A stretch of 64,000 nt of DNA, from assembly GCF_026210795.1 (NCBI RefSeq), contig NC_089449.1, positions 2,418,001 to 2,482,000 on the forward strand. The letters are read 5' to 3'. Source of the stretch: Rhizophagus irregularis. Lineage: Eukaryota > Glomeromycota > Glomeromycetes > Glomerales > Glomeraceae. The number at the start of each line of letters is the position of its first letter. Position 1 is the stretch's first letter. Below, piece after piece: positions 13,012 to 25,895 of this stretch. The position numbers were made by a program, and so were the translations under genes. The notes under the pieces were generated by a model. The model did no database searches and was not told the DNA's origin. It saw nothing but the letters and a program-made list of their open reading frames with translations.

Positions 13012-13813
13012 TTTGTAGAAAGTAAAAAAGATTATTTTGCTTAAATTTTTTTTTTTTTAGTTTTTTTATTTTTATTTTTATTTTTATTTTTATTTTCACA
13101 AAGTTCGTGCGTTTATGTCAGCTTATTTATATATTATCCCGATCGTCATCATTTCCTTATTATTATATCAAATTATCCCATAGTGATCATTCCTAAAATA
13201 TTTTTTCTCATCATCTTTTTACTATAATTGAATCTCTTATGAATATAGATGTTAAGGTAATTAATTCATTTTCATAATCGGAAAAAATTTCCTTTTTTTA
13301 ATTCTAAATTTGGTTAAATTTTGGTTTTACAGATTTTTCCTTTTAACATTATGTGAAATATTTAGAAAATCCCGTCCAGTTACCAGTTACCATTTAAATC
13401 TAAATTTATAATTTGAGCACGTGAAATCATATGATTCACGTAATCCTCGTTCAAATAATATATATACATAAAGTCAAACTCGAAAATTTTTTTTTTTTTA
13501 AAATAATTGGCAGAGCAACAAGGGTGTGAAGTTTGTTAAAATAACGTCAGACAATTATCAACTTTAATTTTTTTTATGGTTTTTTCTTATTTATAATGGT
13601 AAAATAAATATTTGACTTATTCAAAAATATTTTAATTTTCCTACACCTAGTAATTAATAATTATTTTATCCATTATTAGAAGAGATATATATCCCAAGGA
13701 CTGAGTAACACATATTCAGTTACGTCATATAGTGGGAAGTTCAACAATTTTTCCAACATATGTGTTTTCTTGTGTGTCAAACTGTAAAGTGAACCCTAAA
13801 CAGAAGAATTTAC
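13012..13813. other. Spacer upstream of the F-box gene
   Basis: No gene is recognised. The first 90 bases hold long T-runs (ATTTTT repeats at 13060-13095), which on the minus strand are A-runs just before the F-box start codon and probably belong to its leader. Confidence 0.45.
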
Positions 13814-16392
13814 AATGAGATCGTTAGCTACTGGTGGTGAATTGAAGAAATTATTTCTTAAAAGACAACGAAAAAAATAACTCACAAAAGCCGAATACAA
13901 AAAGATTTATATCATATTGATGAATAGAAAGCGCGAGGGAAGGCTCTGTTCTTTTTACTTGATGTTAGTACTATTTTTTTTTTAATTTTCAGATTAAGTT
14001 CATGGACTGATTTCATACTTAAACACTACAGATGTTTTAGAAGCTGTTATTGAAAATCCTATAGATTTAGATGAAAGAGAACAAGCTTGCATAATAACAT
14101 TGTAATAGACTAGTTCGCCCAATGGCGTTTCTGATTAAACTTTATCAGGTTGGTACTTGAATTATAAAAGATTTCTATTGTACAAACTTTATTTACTCAT
14201 TTTTTTTCTATTGCATTGACATGTAGGAGACTTATAATGATGAAATTAACGAAGAATAAAAAAAATTCGACGAGCTTTTAACAGTTTTTTGGAATCATAC
14301 TTGAAAAATGATCATTTATCGGAGTTTTCTCCGAAAATTTTTTATAGGGAAGCGAAATAATCATTCTAAATTTATTGGATCATGATTTGTCGTTAGTCGT
14401 TACCCAACTATATTCCATACAATTATGCTATTAGATATTTCACATTATAAAGACTTAAAGTAGCCTTCAAGATTGACTAGATCTCAACTGATGGAGACGG
14501 GATATGAGCCGAATTTGTAAATATTCGATTTTTATTTTATTTTTTTTTTTATAAAATTACTCCAACAAAATTTTATCTAATTTAATGGTTTTCGTGATTT
14601 AAAAATTAGAATCTGTGTATTTGAGTGTTATGTTCGATTGGTAACGAACAAGGTATATATTATATTCAGTTGTTTTTAAAAAAATGGAAGTATTTATGTA
14701 ATATTAATATATTCATTAAATTTTCTTAGGGTATCAAGATCATTTCTTAGGAATTTATATTAATGGATACGAATAAAAAAAATTCAGAGGAATTTTATTA
14801 GGAGACAAAATACCAATAGAAATTTGGTCGTCCTTCCAAGGAAATTTTCTGTTACTTAATATACTTACAGAAAAGGTTACAACATCCAGTTACGTAAGGA
14901 AAAAGATCATTGATCAGAAACTTCTCGGATAAAGAACTTCTTCAATAATGGATGACAACCGATATCTCAGCATCATATATCCTTAGTTACAGACATATCA
15001 TGCATGGAAAGATATTAGAGGTGAAGTTATTTTATCGGTTTCAAGTTGGAATTTTTAAACCGTTTTGAAATGATGGATCTATAGTGGGATGATGATAGGC
15101 AGCGAGAACGAAATTTAACGATAAAATTTATTTCACCGCAAGTAACCTCCAAATGAAACACCAGATTGGACGTATAAAATAGAATCGTAAAAAAGAATGC
15201 AAAATCCAAATTGAAAACAAACAGTAAAAAAAAAAAATACTTCCAATTTATTCATTATAAAAAATGGAGCGATTTTATATAGAACAAACTTTAAGAGAAA
15301 AATAACATATACGAAACCAAATATGATACCGATCCAATTCAAAATGGGGAGTTCGTTCAATACGAGTACGATCCAGACACAGGAGATAAAATGATGTACT
15401 TGGATGATGATGAGATCAGCGAAATAATTAAAAAAAAAGATGATGCATACTTAGAAATTCGGCGATTACAAGGAGAAATGCAATGCCTAATGGAAATTAA
15501 CCAAGCATTCGGCAATGAGAACGAAAGGTTGCAAAAGAACGATCGATACTCGTCAACTAATAAAACGTCGGACTGGATGAGCAGCATTGGTCTCGAGTAT
15601 GATGATGAAAGTAAATAGTTATCTTATACACACAATATGTAATGAATGGACCATAATTGAGATACAAGATTATCTACATACATTTAAGAAAGCACTAGAT
15701 AGTATATATATAAGATTACAGTCTCTCCAAACACAATTAAAAATGCCACATTATCGTAATCATATTCCCATGACAGATTATTTAGTCGACCGAAGGTTCG
15801 TATGCGTAATATTTATAATTTCTTTAAGAAAGAATCTAAAATTCAAATTCAACTTATCTATTTAATTGAAATAGATATCATACGAGATTTACGGGTCAAC
15901 AGTGTAGCCAAAAATGTTTTATAGACTGAAATGAAGATAATCTTCAAGACGATGCCTCCCGAATTCACATTGAAATACGACGAAAAATTCACGAGCGAGT
16001 CAAACGCAGATATCCTACGACAACTCATACCACGAATAATCACTTCGATGAAGCCACGATTCAGTCCCTCATATAAATACAAATAAATGATCGGTTGGGT
16101 GCGAAACCTCGTAAGGGACTACCATGATCTTTTCCTCAGCACTCGCTCTTTTATTTGTTGTTTCCTATAATGTTCTTACAAAGTATTCTTGACAGTGAAG
16201 ATGAATTCAGTCAGAGCATTAAAAAGAAAAATACTGAGTTAAGGCGAAAAGATTTTATGTGTAAGATGTTGCCTCCAAGCACCGAAAGTTGCTTGTGTTA
16301 TATATTTTTTTATTACACATATTATAGAGAAAGACGAAAATGTTGAAGATATGTCCATCAACCTTCGCGTGCCCAGAGTAAAATTTCAATGA
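13814..16392 (+). pseudogene. Decayed multi-exon gene of unknown family
   Basis: Protein-like fragments occur in order on the plus strand, but frameshifts and stops break them. Visible pieces include MRSLATGGELKKLF at 13814, an acidic piece ending IDLDEREQACII near 14040-14100, ETYNDEINEE near 14227 before a stop, GILLGDKIPIEIWSSF near 14790, and a coiled-coil segment at 15301-15618 with YLDDDEISEIIKKKDDAY and NENERLQKND. A further helical piece lies at 15650-15800. A piece at 15867-16083 contains MPPEFTLKYDEKF and one internal TAG. Acidic pieces follow to 16392. Fragment ends often coincide with GT and AG sites, as expected for exons. I do not recognise the family. A low-expression gene with unusual splicing is possible, but several stops inside pieces argue for decay. 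Confidence 0.55.
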
Positions 16393-18807
16393 CACTATAT
16401 CATACGATATTTAACATGATAAATGATGAATGTTCCTAAGAAAGTTTTACTCTCCTCAGATATTTAATAGTTATCTACTTCCACTGAATAATACTTTTTC
16501 CAGCAAAATATCTTATATCCTGTACTTTAATCTGCTTGGGCATATTTGTTATATCATTCTTTTCGGTAATTAGTGAAATTCAACATTTTATAAAAAATTT
16601 TATATCTTTCTAATAAATAGTATGAATTCCTTAGTAATCTTATATTTTCTAATAATCACCATTTTTTTTCAAATATTGCCGAAAGCCTATCTTGACCATC
16701 TAAATAAAAATATGATAGTCTCCCATTTTTAAAGAATGATCAATAGATTATTTTTATCAATCGGATTAGTTATCTGGGCGTGTTCTGAGTCATGATTCGC
16801 ATGTGGTTAATATTATATCGTCCGATTAAACTTCAAAGTATAAGAAGTCCTTTTCGGTCTTTTCAATAACATTCATAATATAAAATTAATAGGATCTAAC
16901 CCAATTTTATCATATTTATAAAATTTTGATGCATTTTATTGGTAAGTTCAATATAACGAGATAAACATTTCGATTCTAACCTTTTATGTACTGTATATTT
17001 CGGAGTATCATATAAATATTATTTGCCGTATAATACTATCAAGAATATATTCTTTCATTTGTATACACAAACAGATATTAAATACAATTAATTGGCTGAT
17101 TGATATAATCTTTTCTATATTTAGAAAAACATTTAAAAGTATCAAATACTATTAATTGATAGAGTGCCAAACGCCTTTCCATTCCAATATTAAACATGGT
17201 ACTTTCATCGTATCGATTACACCTGAAAATAAAAGATCTTAAAATTACATAGATTTTAGTATTAAAATTATTGCTCTTAATATCGCGAATATCGCTCCGT
17301 AACTTTTTTTTTTTAAAAAAAAAAGAATAAATCGGCCAATAAAAGATTAATAAAAAAAAAATAACAATTTCACTCTATTATAGTTAATATTCCATGAACT
17401 ATAATATTAATTAGTTAAAATTACGTGTAACAATATTACTTCCGTCATATCATTCTTACGCACTAATTCCTTTATTCCAGTATTCGTAATAAATGGATTG
17501 GTTGCCATGCAAGGATAATTCCCCCCCTCCTTAATTCAATTCTAATATCGCGTGCAGCAAGTGTTGAAAGACTGAGAGTAGTACCGATTGTTCTATGATT
17601 ATTGACTTTATGTTATAGGTATACTACTATAAATTTATGTTCATTGGTCCGTAATAATTTGAGGTTTCTACCTTTCCGGTCATTTTAATGATCCTGACTT
17701 TCAAATTTAAATTATACAAACCGACTTGTGAAGATTTATTTAATGGTTTGATTTATAATTATCATAATCACACGTCTTCATACGAATACTTATACCTATA
17801 GATATTATTTTACATTTTCGATTAAATTTTTTTTTAACTCTCGAAAGTTCCAAACAGAGAGATAAAGAGATAATGATATAAGACGGGACATAATTCTAAC
17901 TAATATTAGTTAGTTTATTTGATATCATTTTAATTCTATATTAAAGCTAACCATCTAAGATTTCCAAATAAAGTATTTTCCTATTTTTAGTAAAGAGAAT
18001 CTATCATTATGTAAAAATGGACAACTGTCGATCAGTTAAAGAAAAATTTAACCGAACCGAAAGCGTACGATATGTTTAGTAAACATAATCACCTTCTGGT
18101 TTCATAAATTAGATAAATTACAAATCATGCATCAATAATCATTCTTAATACTTTAACTTTATTTTTCAATGAAAACATCTCATAATAGGCATTATGGGGG
18201 ATCATTTATTACTGCTGATATAAATATTTTTACTTATATAATAATTCTGAGTTCCATGAGTTCCATATTCTTTCGGAATTGTCCGATTGTTTAAATCAAC
18301 AAAATACTGGGCCTAACTAGCTATATGTAATAAATGTGTAAACTCCTAATATTTTTTATGTCGTAATAATGTAACATGATTGACATAATTAAAATATAAT
18401 CACATAATTGATCCATTGTATTTATTTACAGCAGATTTGGATAAACTTGTTCATTGTTCGAATCCATACCACGAGTCGAATTACCAATAAACATTGAAAT
18501 TTAAGGAGAATATAAACAAAAAATCGGAAATTTTGATAGATTGGTGGAGGATTTAAACTATATATGACATTTGAATCAAAAAATTTTTTTTTTTTGTTTT
18601 CAAAGATTACAATACTTTCAAATATTACTAAAAACGAAATGTAATTATTCATTATTTGCATTCCATTATAGTTGTTCCTTGCTACCATTTCTCCTTAAAT
18701 TGTTTTTGTTATAAATACGCTCAATTTTCTTCTTTCTCTTTTTGTTTTTTTTTTAAAAAAAATTATTTCCACTTAAAAAAACAAACCTTGAATGACCTGT
18801 TATCACA
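16393..18807. other. Intergenic region upstream of synthetase copy 1
   Basis: About 2.4 kb of AT-rich sequence with no supported gene. A minus-strand frame at 18422-18688 has no family motif. The last 100 bases carry a T-run followed by an A-run (18746-18765) and then the start codon at 18808. This upstream sequence is unlike that of the other two synthetase copies. Confidence 0.5.
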
Positions 18808-20641
18808 ATGATTTTTAAATCAACAACGAACATTGATATTCCTGTGAAAGGAGTTTACCAAGCTTTGATAAATGAAGCGAATGAGAATGCAACATTTATC
18901 GACGGTATAACTGGTGAAAAACTAACTATTGATAAATTAAGAAGTGATACCAAAAAATTGGCGGCTGGATTAATTGATAAAGCAGGATTTAATCGCGGAG
19001 ATGTTTTAGCAATATTTTCTCCAAATCAGGTATGAAAGTTTCATTAATTGTAAAATATATAATTGGTAAAGTGCTAAAAATATGTCGAATTATTTTTTAA
19101 GGTCGATTATCCAACTGTTATATTTGGTACGATTGCGGCAGGAGGAATAGTAACATTCGTTGATTCAAAGTATACAGTTGAAGAAGTTGCTTATCAGTTA
19201 AAAGATTCTGGAGCAAAATATATTGTTGTATTTCCATCACTTCTTTCAAAAGCGATTGAAGCAGCGGACGCAGTAAATATACCTAGATCAAATATATTTT
19301 TATTTGGTAATGAAGAAATTGATGAAATTAAACCCTATTCATTCCTCAAATCTGAAAGAGAAGTAAATCCCATTGAATATTCACCAGAGGATGCAAAATC
19401 GACTACAGCATATTTAAGTTATAGTTCTGGTACAACTGGAAAGAATAAAGGAGTTGAAACAACTCATTCTAATATTGTTACTAATTTAGCTCAAATTGGG
19501 TGTAATAACGATGATGTTAATTCAAATACTACCTTTATCGGCGTATTGCCTTTACATCATGTATATTCAATAATTACGCTCATTCATTTAACCCTTCTTA
19601 AAGGAGCTTCAGTTGTCTTGATGCCAAATTTTGAATTTGATTTACCAACATTTTGTAAAACAATTCAAGATTATAAAGTCAATGTAATTCATTTTGTACC
19701 TTCGATCGCTATGTCATTAGTTAAAGATCCAATTTCAAGAAAATATGACTTATCAAGTTTACGATCATGCATAAGTAGTGCTGCTCCTTTAAGTAAAGAA
19801 TTAGCTGATTCATTCGCTAGAATGTTTGTACCAATTAGACAATCTTACGGTGCAACTGAATATTCTTTTACTCATTTTGTTAAATATTCTGAAAATATCC
19901 CCATTGAATCTATTGGTAAACCTATTCCGAATGTTGAATGTAAAATTATTTCTGAAAAAGGAAAAGAACTTGGATACAATCAAGAGGGAGAACTTTGTGT
20001 TCGTGGTCCAAACGTCATGAAAGGTTATCTTAATAATAAAGAAGCAACCGATGCGTGCATTGATAGCGAAGGATGGTTTCACACAGGTGATATAGCAAAA
20101 GTCGACGAATTTGGTGAGTGATTGAATTCTAAATAATATACTATATATATATATATTTTATTCAACAATATACTAATTATATTCTTTCGTAATAGGAAAC
20201 TTTTATATTGTTGATCGTTCCAAAGAATTGATTAAATATCAGGTAAATAAAATATTTTGATTCTTTCGTTATTATGTTCACGCAAAACTTAATTTTCAAA
20301 TTTCTCCATAGGGTCATCAAGTTTCACCAACAGAATTAGAATCAATCTTAAATTCTCATCAATCAATTGATGATGCAGCTGTAATCGGAGTTTACGCCGA
20401 ACAAGAAGCAACCGAATGTCCGGCCGCTTATATCTCGTTAAAACAAAACGTTCTTGAATCTGATCAATTAAAACAAGAAATTAAAAGATATGTTGAAAAA
20501 CGTGTTCCTCCTTATAAAAGATTGAGTGGTGGTATTTTATTTATTGATAAAATTCCTAAAAGTTCGTCTGGTAAAATTCTTAAAAAAGTATTAAGAAATA
20601 GAATTAAGAAGGAACATCCTTATTATAGAAAACAATTTTAA
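18808..20641 (+). CDS. AMP-dependent synthetase/ligase, 4-coumarate-CoA ligase-like (copy 1)
   Basis: Four exons (18808-19029, 19102-20113, 20196-20242, 20312-20641) predict 536 residues, normal for 4CL-like acyl-CoA synthetases. These enzymes activate a carboxylic acid with ATP and transfer it to CoA. Visible motifs are the phosphate-binding YSSGTTGKNKG (from about residue 181), SYGATE (about 322), GWFHTGD (ending exon 2), the hinge IVDRSKELIKYQG, and PKSSSGKILKK with the catalytic Lys at about 515. All are intact. The protein ends YRKQF, not a peroxisomal SKL. The substrate cannot be read from sequence; medium- or long-chain fatty acids or aromatic acids are all possible. It is the first of three nearly identical copies, with copies at 27451 and 40297, and differs from them in its upstream region. 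Confidence 0.92.
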
Positions 20642-23600
20642 TTAAATGACATCGTTAAGATATGTTAGGTTATTTATAATAGTATATATTCATTTTTTAC
20701 AGCAAAGTTTGTTTATTTATTTAAAATAATTCTGGAAATTGCATTTATACTATTAAACATGTATTTCTAAAAATAAAATTTTATTATATAATTTTGAAAA
20801 AAAATCTACTACAATAGTACTTTTTAATAGTTTATTTATATCAGTCGAATTGATAATATCGATAGGCGATAATGAAGCGACATTTATCGTTATGTATTAA
20901 TCTTTTGTTCGCATATGCGATAAATAATAAATCTCTTTTTACTTGATTTTACAAATACATAGTATATATATACCTCAACTTTCCTCTAAAAGAATACTTT
21001 AAAAAAAATACCCTCTCTAAAAAAAAAAATACTATTGCTAAAAAATCACTCTGTATATTATGTAGAAATATAGAGTTTATTAGATGTTGATAAAAGAGAA
21101 AGAGCAACAAAAAAATTATTCTTATTATTGCTCCATATGAGGTATTTTTTGTATTTTTTTCATATGGGTATTGGTAAGAAAAAAATCATTATCATATTAT
21201 GTAATCGATTACTAGAATTTTTATTTACTTATTTAACATCAGAATGTTACTGAAAAACTAGAAAGCTCTCAATAATCCTCCTAAGATTTTCACATTGAAT
21301 AGGAGTAGAGAAGACCTAAAGAAAGAAGACCTAAAGAAAGAAAAATGAAGTCTTAAGAAGACATTAAAGAGAAGATATGACTGAATGAAGCATTATTTGG
21401 CTCAAGAGATTTTAAAAGAGATGCGTTTTTTTTTATTTTGCAAAGTGAGTAACTCCTAAGCAAAGTAAAGAACGGTTTACTCATTGAGTCGGGAGTTCAC
21501 AAGTTTGTTTTAGGAGAATTACTTGCTTTATTTATTTTATTCTTTTATTTCTTTTATTTTTTATTTTTATTTTATTTTTTTTTAATTCACTTGATAACCA
21601 ACTTAAGCAAGCATTCTAACTTTGTTATTGGTAAAGTCAAGGAGGAATTGGCTATGTCTTCTTTACCATTAAATAAAAATTTGGCACACTATTAACAATT
21701 TCTATTTTCTCATAATAGGTAAATACAGGAAATTTTTTTTGAGGATCGTTATTTAACCTATCAATAATCATCAAAAATTTAAATTTAATTAATTTTGTTT
21801 AGTAAATACATCAAAAACATTTATTTTGTCACTGATAAAAATATGCAAATATTATCATTTTATTAAATAACGATTTCAAACCATTAATAAACATTTTTCT
21901 AAATGAACGTTAGCAAAAAATAAGGAAACCTCAAAGAGCCAAAGAAAAAGCCAAAGAACAAAAAAGAAAAAAACGAATTGTTAGTAAAAGTTTGTTAAAC
22001 GGAAGTACTCGCTCACCAAAATTCACATTTAGAGAAACCCACCGAGAAACCAACTGCCTAAAAATAAAAAATAAAACGTTAGTAAACGCTTTGCTAAAAA
22101 ATAGCGAAATCCATGTCAAGGCACGAAACTTTAGAAATGTTTCGTTAAAAGTCATAATTTTTTCCGATTTTCTCACCGAAATCTACGTATCCAGAAGTAG
22201 CTTTTCTTCTATGACAAGCATTAATTTCTTTGACTGAACAGATAACATCATCAGATGAGATACACTCGCTGTACTAGGTTAAAGATAAGAATAAATGTTA
22301 CCCACGATGCGGTATATTGTAATAATTTAGCTCGCACCGCGAGAATGGATTAATGAATTACTTATGCCCTTTTCAAACAGCAGTAATTTTTACTGCTAGA
22401 TCTTTCTTTCTATAATTAGTGTTAGCAATATTTACTTCTTTCGATCCTTTATTGTATTGTGGTTTTTTATTACCTATTTTCGGACCTATTTCCTATTCGG
22501 TATATGATTTTATCTTTATAGATTTTTGAATTTTGATGATTTTACTTGGAATACTACAAGAAAATTTCAAAGGTGTTAGTAAAAGTGTTTCTTATAAATG
22601 CATATAATATTTGATTTAATTTAATACGAACTACGAAGGTTTTTAAAAAACTCATCCAATTTTTTTTTATTTTTTCAAAATATTCATAGTTAAAAAAAAT
22701 ACGTGTATTTAGAATAAAATATATATATACATATTATATTTGCAGCGTTATATACTACAGTATATGTAAATAAGAACATATTATTAATGACTTTTAATAA
22801 CGATTACATAAACTTTATAATTCCTGACGTTAAACAAAAGCAAATAATAATTAAAATGATAAATTCTTAATTTTATTTGATCTTCGATACGAAATAATTC
22901 AAACGAATACGGTCAGATAAAAGAATACTTATTATTATTCATTAGCCGAGAATCATACCCAATTACTTTACCTCTTGAAATTTCTTAATAAAGAGACCAT
23001 AAAATTCCGGCTTAAAATTTAAAAATTCTTTGATGTAATTTACATTCAATCCATCCAATTATATTTACTCGATGTACCATAAGTTTTTCGACTGGCTGAG
23101 TATATTACTCATTAAAATTTTTTTGGAATTAATCGAAAAGGTCCCGAAATTCATTATGAAATTTTAAATCCATTTCCATGTTTGGCGACTCTGAGAAGAC
23201 CTTTTACATTTTCCAACCTTCTACTCTGCAAATTTGGTTCGCAATATCAATACAATTTTTAGAATTTGTTTCGATTCATAAAATTTTCATATGAAACATA
23301 AATATTTTATTATATATACGGTACTTAAATATTTATTACAATTATGCAAATCTTTATTAAAAATACGTGAATTAAATTTTTGCTATCAGGATTTGCTATT
23401 TGATGATTTATGTTAAACGTATTGTATAAATTCTATTTAATTATCTAAGCCTGATAAAACAATTACTCTTGTGCCGAGTAATTTAAAATATTTTCTTTTC
23501 TAAATTAATGAATAAAAAACAATTATCAAGTATTAAATTAGCAAGCGTGAACATAATTTTCTTTTAATGAACTTGAACATTGCTTAAAAAACGGGTGTGT

Positions 23601-23777
23601 TAACATGTTAATCGTTACTAATCTAGAAAACTCATCAGTTAAGTCAAACAACGAAACTCGTAAGTCATAACTGCAATAAGAAATTCCAATTTTACCTCAG
23701 TGTATTTTTTGGGATTATTAATTGAACCATTTATTATAAGTTCATTCAGTTCCAACAGTCGGATTTTAGTAGAACGT
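20642..23777. other. Non-coding middle part of left duplication unit
   Basis: No supported gene. The stretch includes the synthetase 3' region, a purine-rich direct repeat (AGACCTAAAGAAAGA twice near 21310-21345), and short hairpins such as AGCAGTAA-TTT-TTACTGCT at 22379-22397. It matches 29286-32596 of the right unit with several indels. Short frames at 21931-22237 are broken in the right unit, so they are not real genes. Confidence 0.55.
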
Positions 23778-23909
23778 AGCCCCATTAAAAAAATCAGCCC
23801 CATTAAAAGATCAGCCCCATTAAAAAAACCAGCTATTAAAAAGACCAGCCCTATTAAAAAGACCAGCCCTATTAAAAATACCAACCCTATTAAAAAGACC
23901 AGCCCTATA
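23778..23909. repeat. 18-bp minisatellite, left unit (about 7 copies)
   Basis: The unit reads AGCCC(C/T)ATTAAAAAGACC on the plus strand. Seven full units and a partial one are present, with 1-2 base variants. The right part lies in the last exon of the minus-strand kinase gene, where it encodes repeated GLFNRA hexapeptides. The left part lies beyond its stop codon. The corresponding array in the right unit differs in copy number and arrangement. Confidence 0.9.
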
Positions 23910-25425
23910 CAATCTCAGGTTTCGTCGGTACATTCTCCGTCTTATTGCCCTATCAACACTAATATCGGACGATCTCTGACTTATTTGTTTTATATAGTTA
24001 CTTAGACTATGTCTGTTTCTTAAGGTACATGTTATATCTTTTCTTGTCCATATTTTAGTGTTTTCTATGTTATTAGATAATATTGACATATTTTCTAATC
24101 GATTTATTATATCCGAATTACGCACATTTTCCTCCATTGACTGATTTAAACATAATCTAAAATCATCACTAGGCATGTCATTTGTAGAATCACTTGTACA
24201 ACTTGCGCTTGTATGGTCTTGTGATTTATTTTCCACGTATAAAGTAGTATCATCGATCTTCTTGTTTTCAAAAATTATTGCTTCAAGAGATTCGACAATT
24301 TTTTGCATAGTAGGTCGTTTATTTGGATCACTTTCCCAGCACTCTATTAAAAAATCAAAGATATTGGAAAATTTAAATACAGTCAAACCTTTATATAACG
24401 ATATGTCGGGACATATATATGAAATTTTTAGGAAATATCGTTGAATATTGGGTAGTCTTGACCGATATTCGTCACGTCTCTGCCCAATAATTAATTATAC
24501 TTACTTTTATATAGGTCACTATATTCAATAAGAGTATCTTTGACATCATATTCTCTCCGTCCCTTTTTAATGTCCATAATCAAATTTGCATCATAATCTA
24601 CATTTTCAAAAGGAATGTAACCGCTTGAAATTTGCCAAAAAAGAACTCCAACGCTATAAACGTCGTAAGTTTCATTTAGGCTTTTGATTTCAATACTATC
24701 CAAATATTGTGGATCAACATAGGGAATAACACCACGCGCATCTGTTAATAAATCATTAATTTTTCTTGATAAACCAAAATCAGCTAGCTTTATATTATGA
24801 CGATGAACAAGTATATTTTGTGAATGCTAAAATAATAATATTTATTAATTATATAATACAGGTAAAGTAAAAATAGAGACAAAAAAAAATTACTGTCACA
24901 TTACCAAATCACAATGGACAATTCTCTCATTGTGCATGCATGATACAGTACTTGCAAGTTGAAGAGCTAATCGATACTTATCGCCCTACTCAAGTTTCTT
25001 AAAATTTTCTTTCAAATAGGATTGCAATGTTCCGCCATCAGCATATTCCATAACTAGCAAATATTTATTTGTTTGTTTGCTTGAGATTCCATAAAATCGG
25101 ATAATATTTTCATGATAATGAACTTCTAGTTGCAACCGTAACTATTAAAATTTAAACCAAATTAAAGAATCTTTTATATTAAATAAAATTTACTGTATTA
25201 TAAAAAATACTTTACTACCTCATTAACGAATTCCTCAATAGTCGAATTATCTGAATATTTTAGAGCCATATTAATACCTTTCCATTTTGCACGATAAACA
25301 CTTCCATAACAACTATGGCTGATTGCTTCTATATTATCAAACTCATTATATTCATAATATTTAAGGTATTTTTCAGCAATTGCTTTTTCTAACCAAACGC
25401 GAGGATCAGAATTAAGTATTGACAT
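23820..25425 (-). pseudogene. TKL-type kinase gene with premature stop (left copy)
   Basis: Exons on the minus strand are 25425-25219, 25141-24905, 24826-24505 and 24343-23820, matching the right copy in every junction. In exon 2 the codon at 24986-24988 is TAG where the right copy has TGG (KKLEWGDKY). This truncates the protein before the catalytic loop. The rest of the frame stays open: HCDLHSQN, LADFGL, PYVDPQ, VGVLFWQISSG and CWESDPNKRP are all present. The final exon ends in GLFNRA hexapeptide repeats made by an 18-bp minisatellite. This is a single-base inactivation, probably recent. A sequencing error or RNA-level rescue cannot be ruled out from sequence alone. Confidence 0.85.
24344..24504. 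other. Enlarged kinase intron with pogo-like terminal motif
   Basis: This intron is about 161 bp, roughly double its neighbours. From 24378 it reads TA then CAGTCAAACCTTTATATAACGAT, which resembles the CAGTCGGCTCTCGTTATAACGA end of the pogo-like MITE at 52903. A perfect hairpin ATATGTC-GG-GACATAT follows. The opposite end is only weakly similar (AATATCGTT...GTCTTGACC). The intron may hold an old MITE. It is shared by both duplication units (right copy near 33183-33343). Confidence 0.45.
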
Positions 25426-25895
25426 GTTAATAAGAAAATGTAAATACTTTTTGAAACGATAAAATTTTAATAAGGCATGTTATTGTTATATACAATACAA
25501 TAGTATAATAATTCCTGAAATGATTTATATTATTATACTTGAAACATTAGGGGATAAACAAAATCAAATAATAAATCAAATAAATCTTTTAAAATTAACA
25601 TGAAAAGTCGTGTGACGAGCCACTAATGTTGAAGGCGAAACTGGTTTGTGATTTGCGAAATATTTTGCCTTTTGAGGTCAAATTCCGAAACTTCAGACTT
25701 CCCCGTATTCTCTGAAACCTGAAACATTGACCAAACCTAATTTTTTTTTAAAAAAAAAATAAAAAAAAAAAAACTAAAAAATGTTAATATGATTTGATTT
25801 TCACAATTCTCAGTAATTTCGTCCAAATGCTGCATCTAGCTAAATTTATGTATTACCTTGTATAGCGTAAATCCCCCATATAAATGATTTTGACC
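25426..25895. other. Upstream region of the left kinase copy
   Basis: No gene is visible. A T-run/A-run block lies at 25740-25775. The minus-strand kinase promoter is presumably in the first few hundred bases. The same sequence precedes the right copy. Confidence 0.45.

Noticed and set aside
18440-18470. GTTCGAATCC motif resembling a tRNA T-loop
   Set aside because: No matching acceptor stem, A-box or anticodon arm was found around it on either strand.
21931-22237. Overlapping 81-codon frames on both strands
   Set aside because: The corresponding region of the right duplication unit has deletions that break both frames.
23639-23884. Minus-strand frame with FLIGLV repeats that looks like a membrane protein
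   Set aside because: It is another reading frame of the 18-bp minisatellite. The frame joined to the kinase exons encodes GLFNRA instead.
23778-23909. Possible CRISPR-like array
   Set aside because: Units are contiguous without spacers and the genome is eukaryotic; it is a minisatellite.
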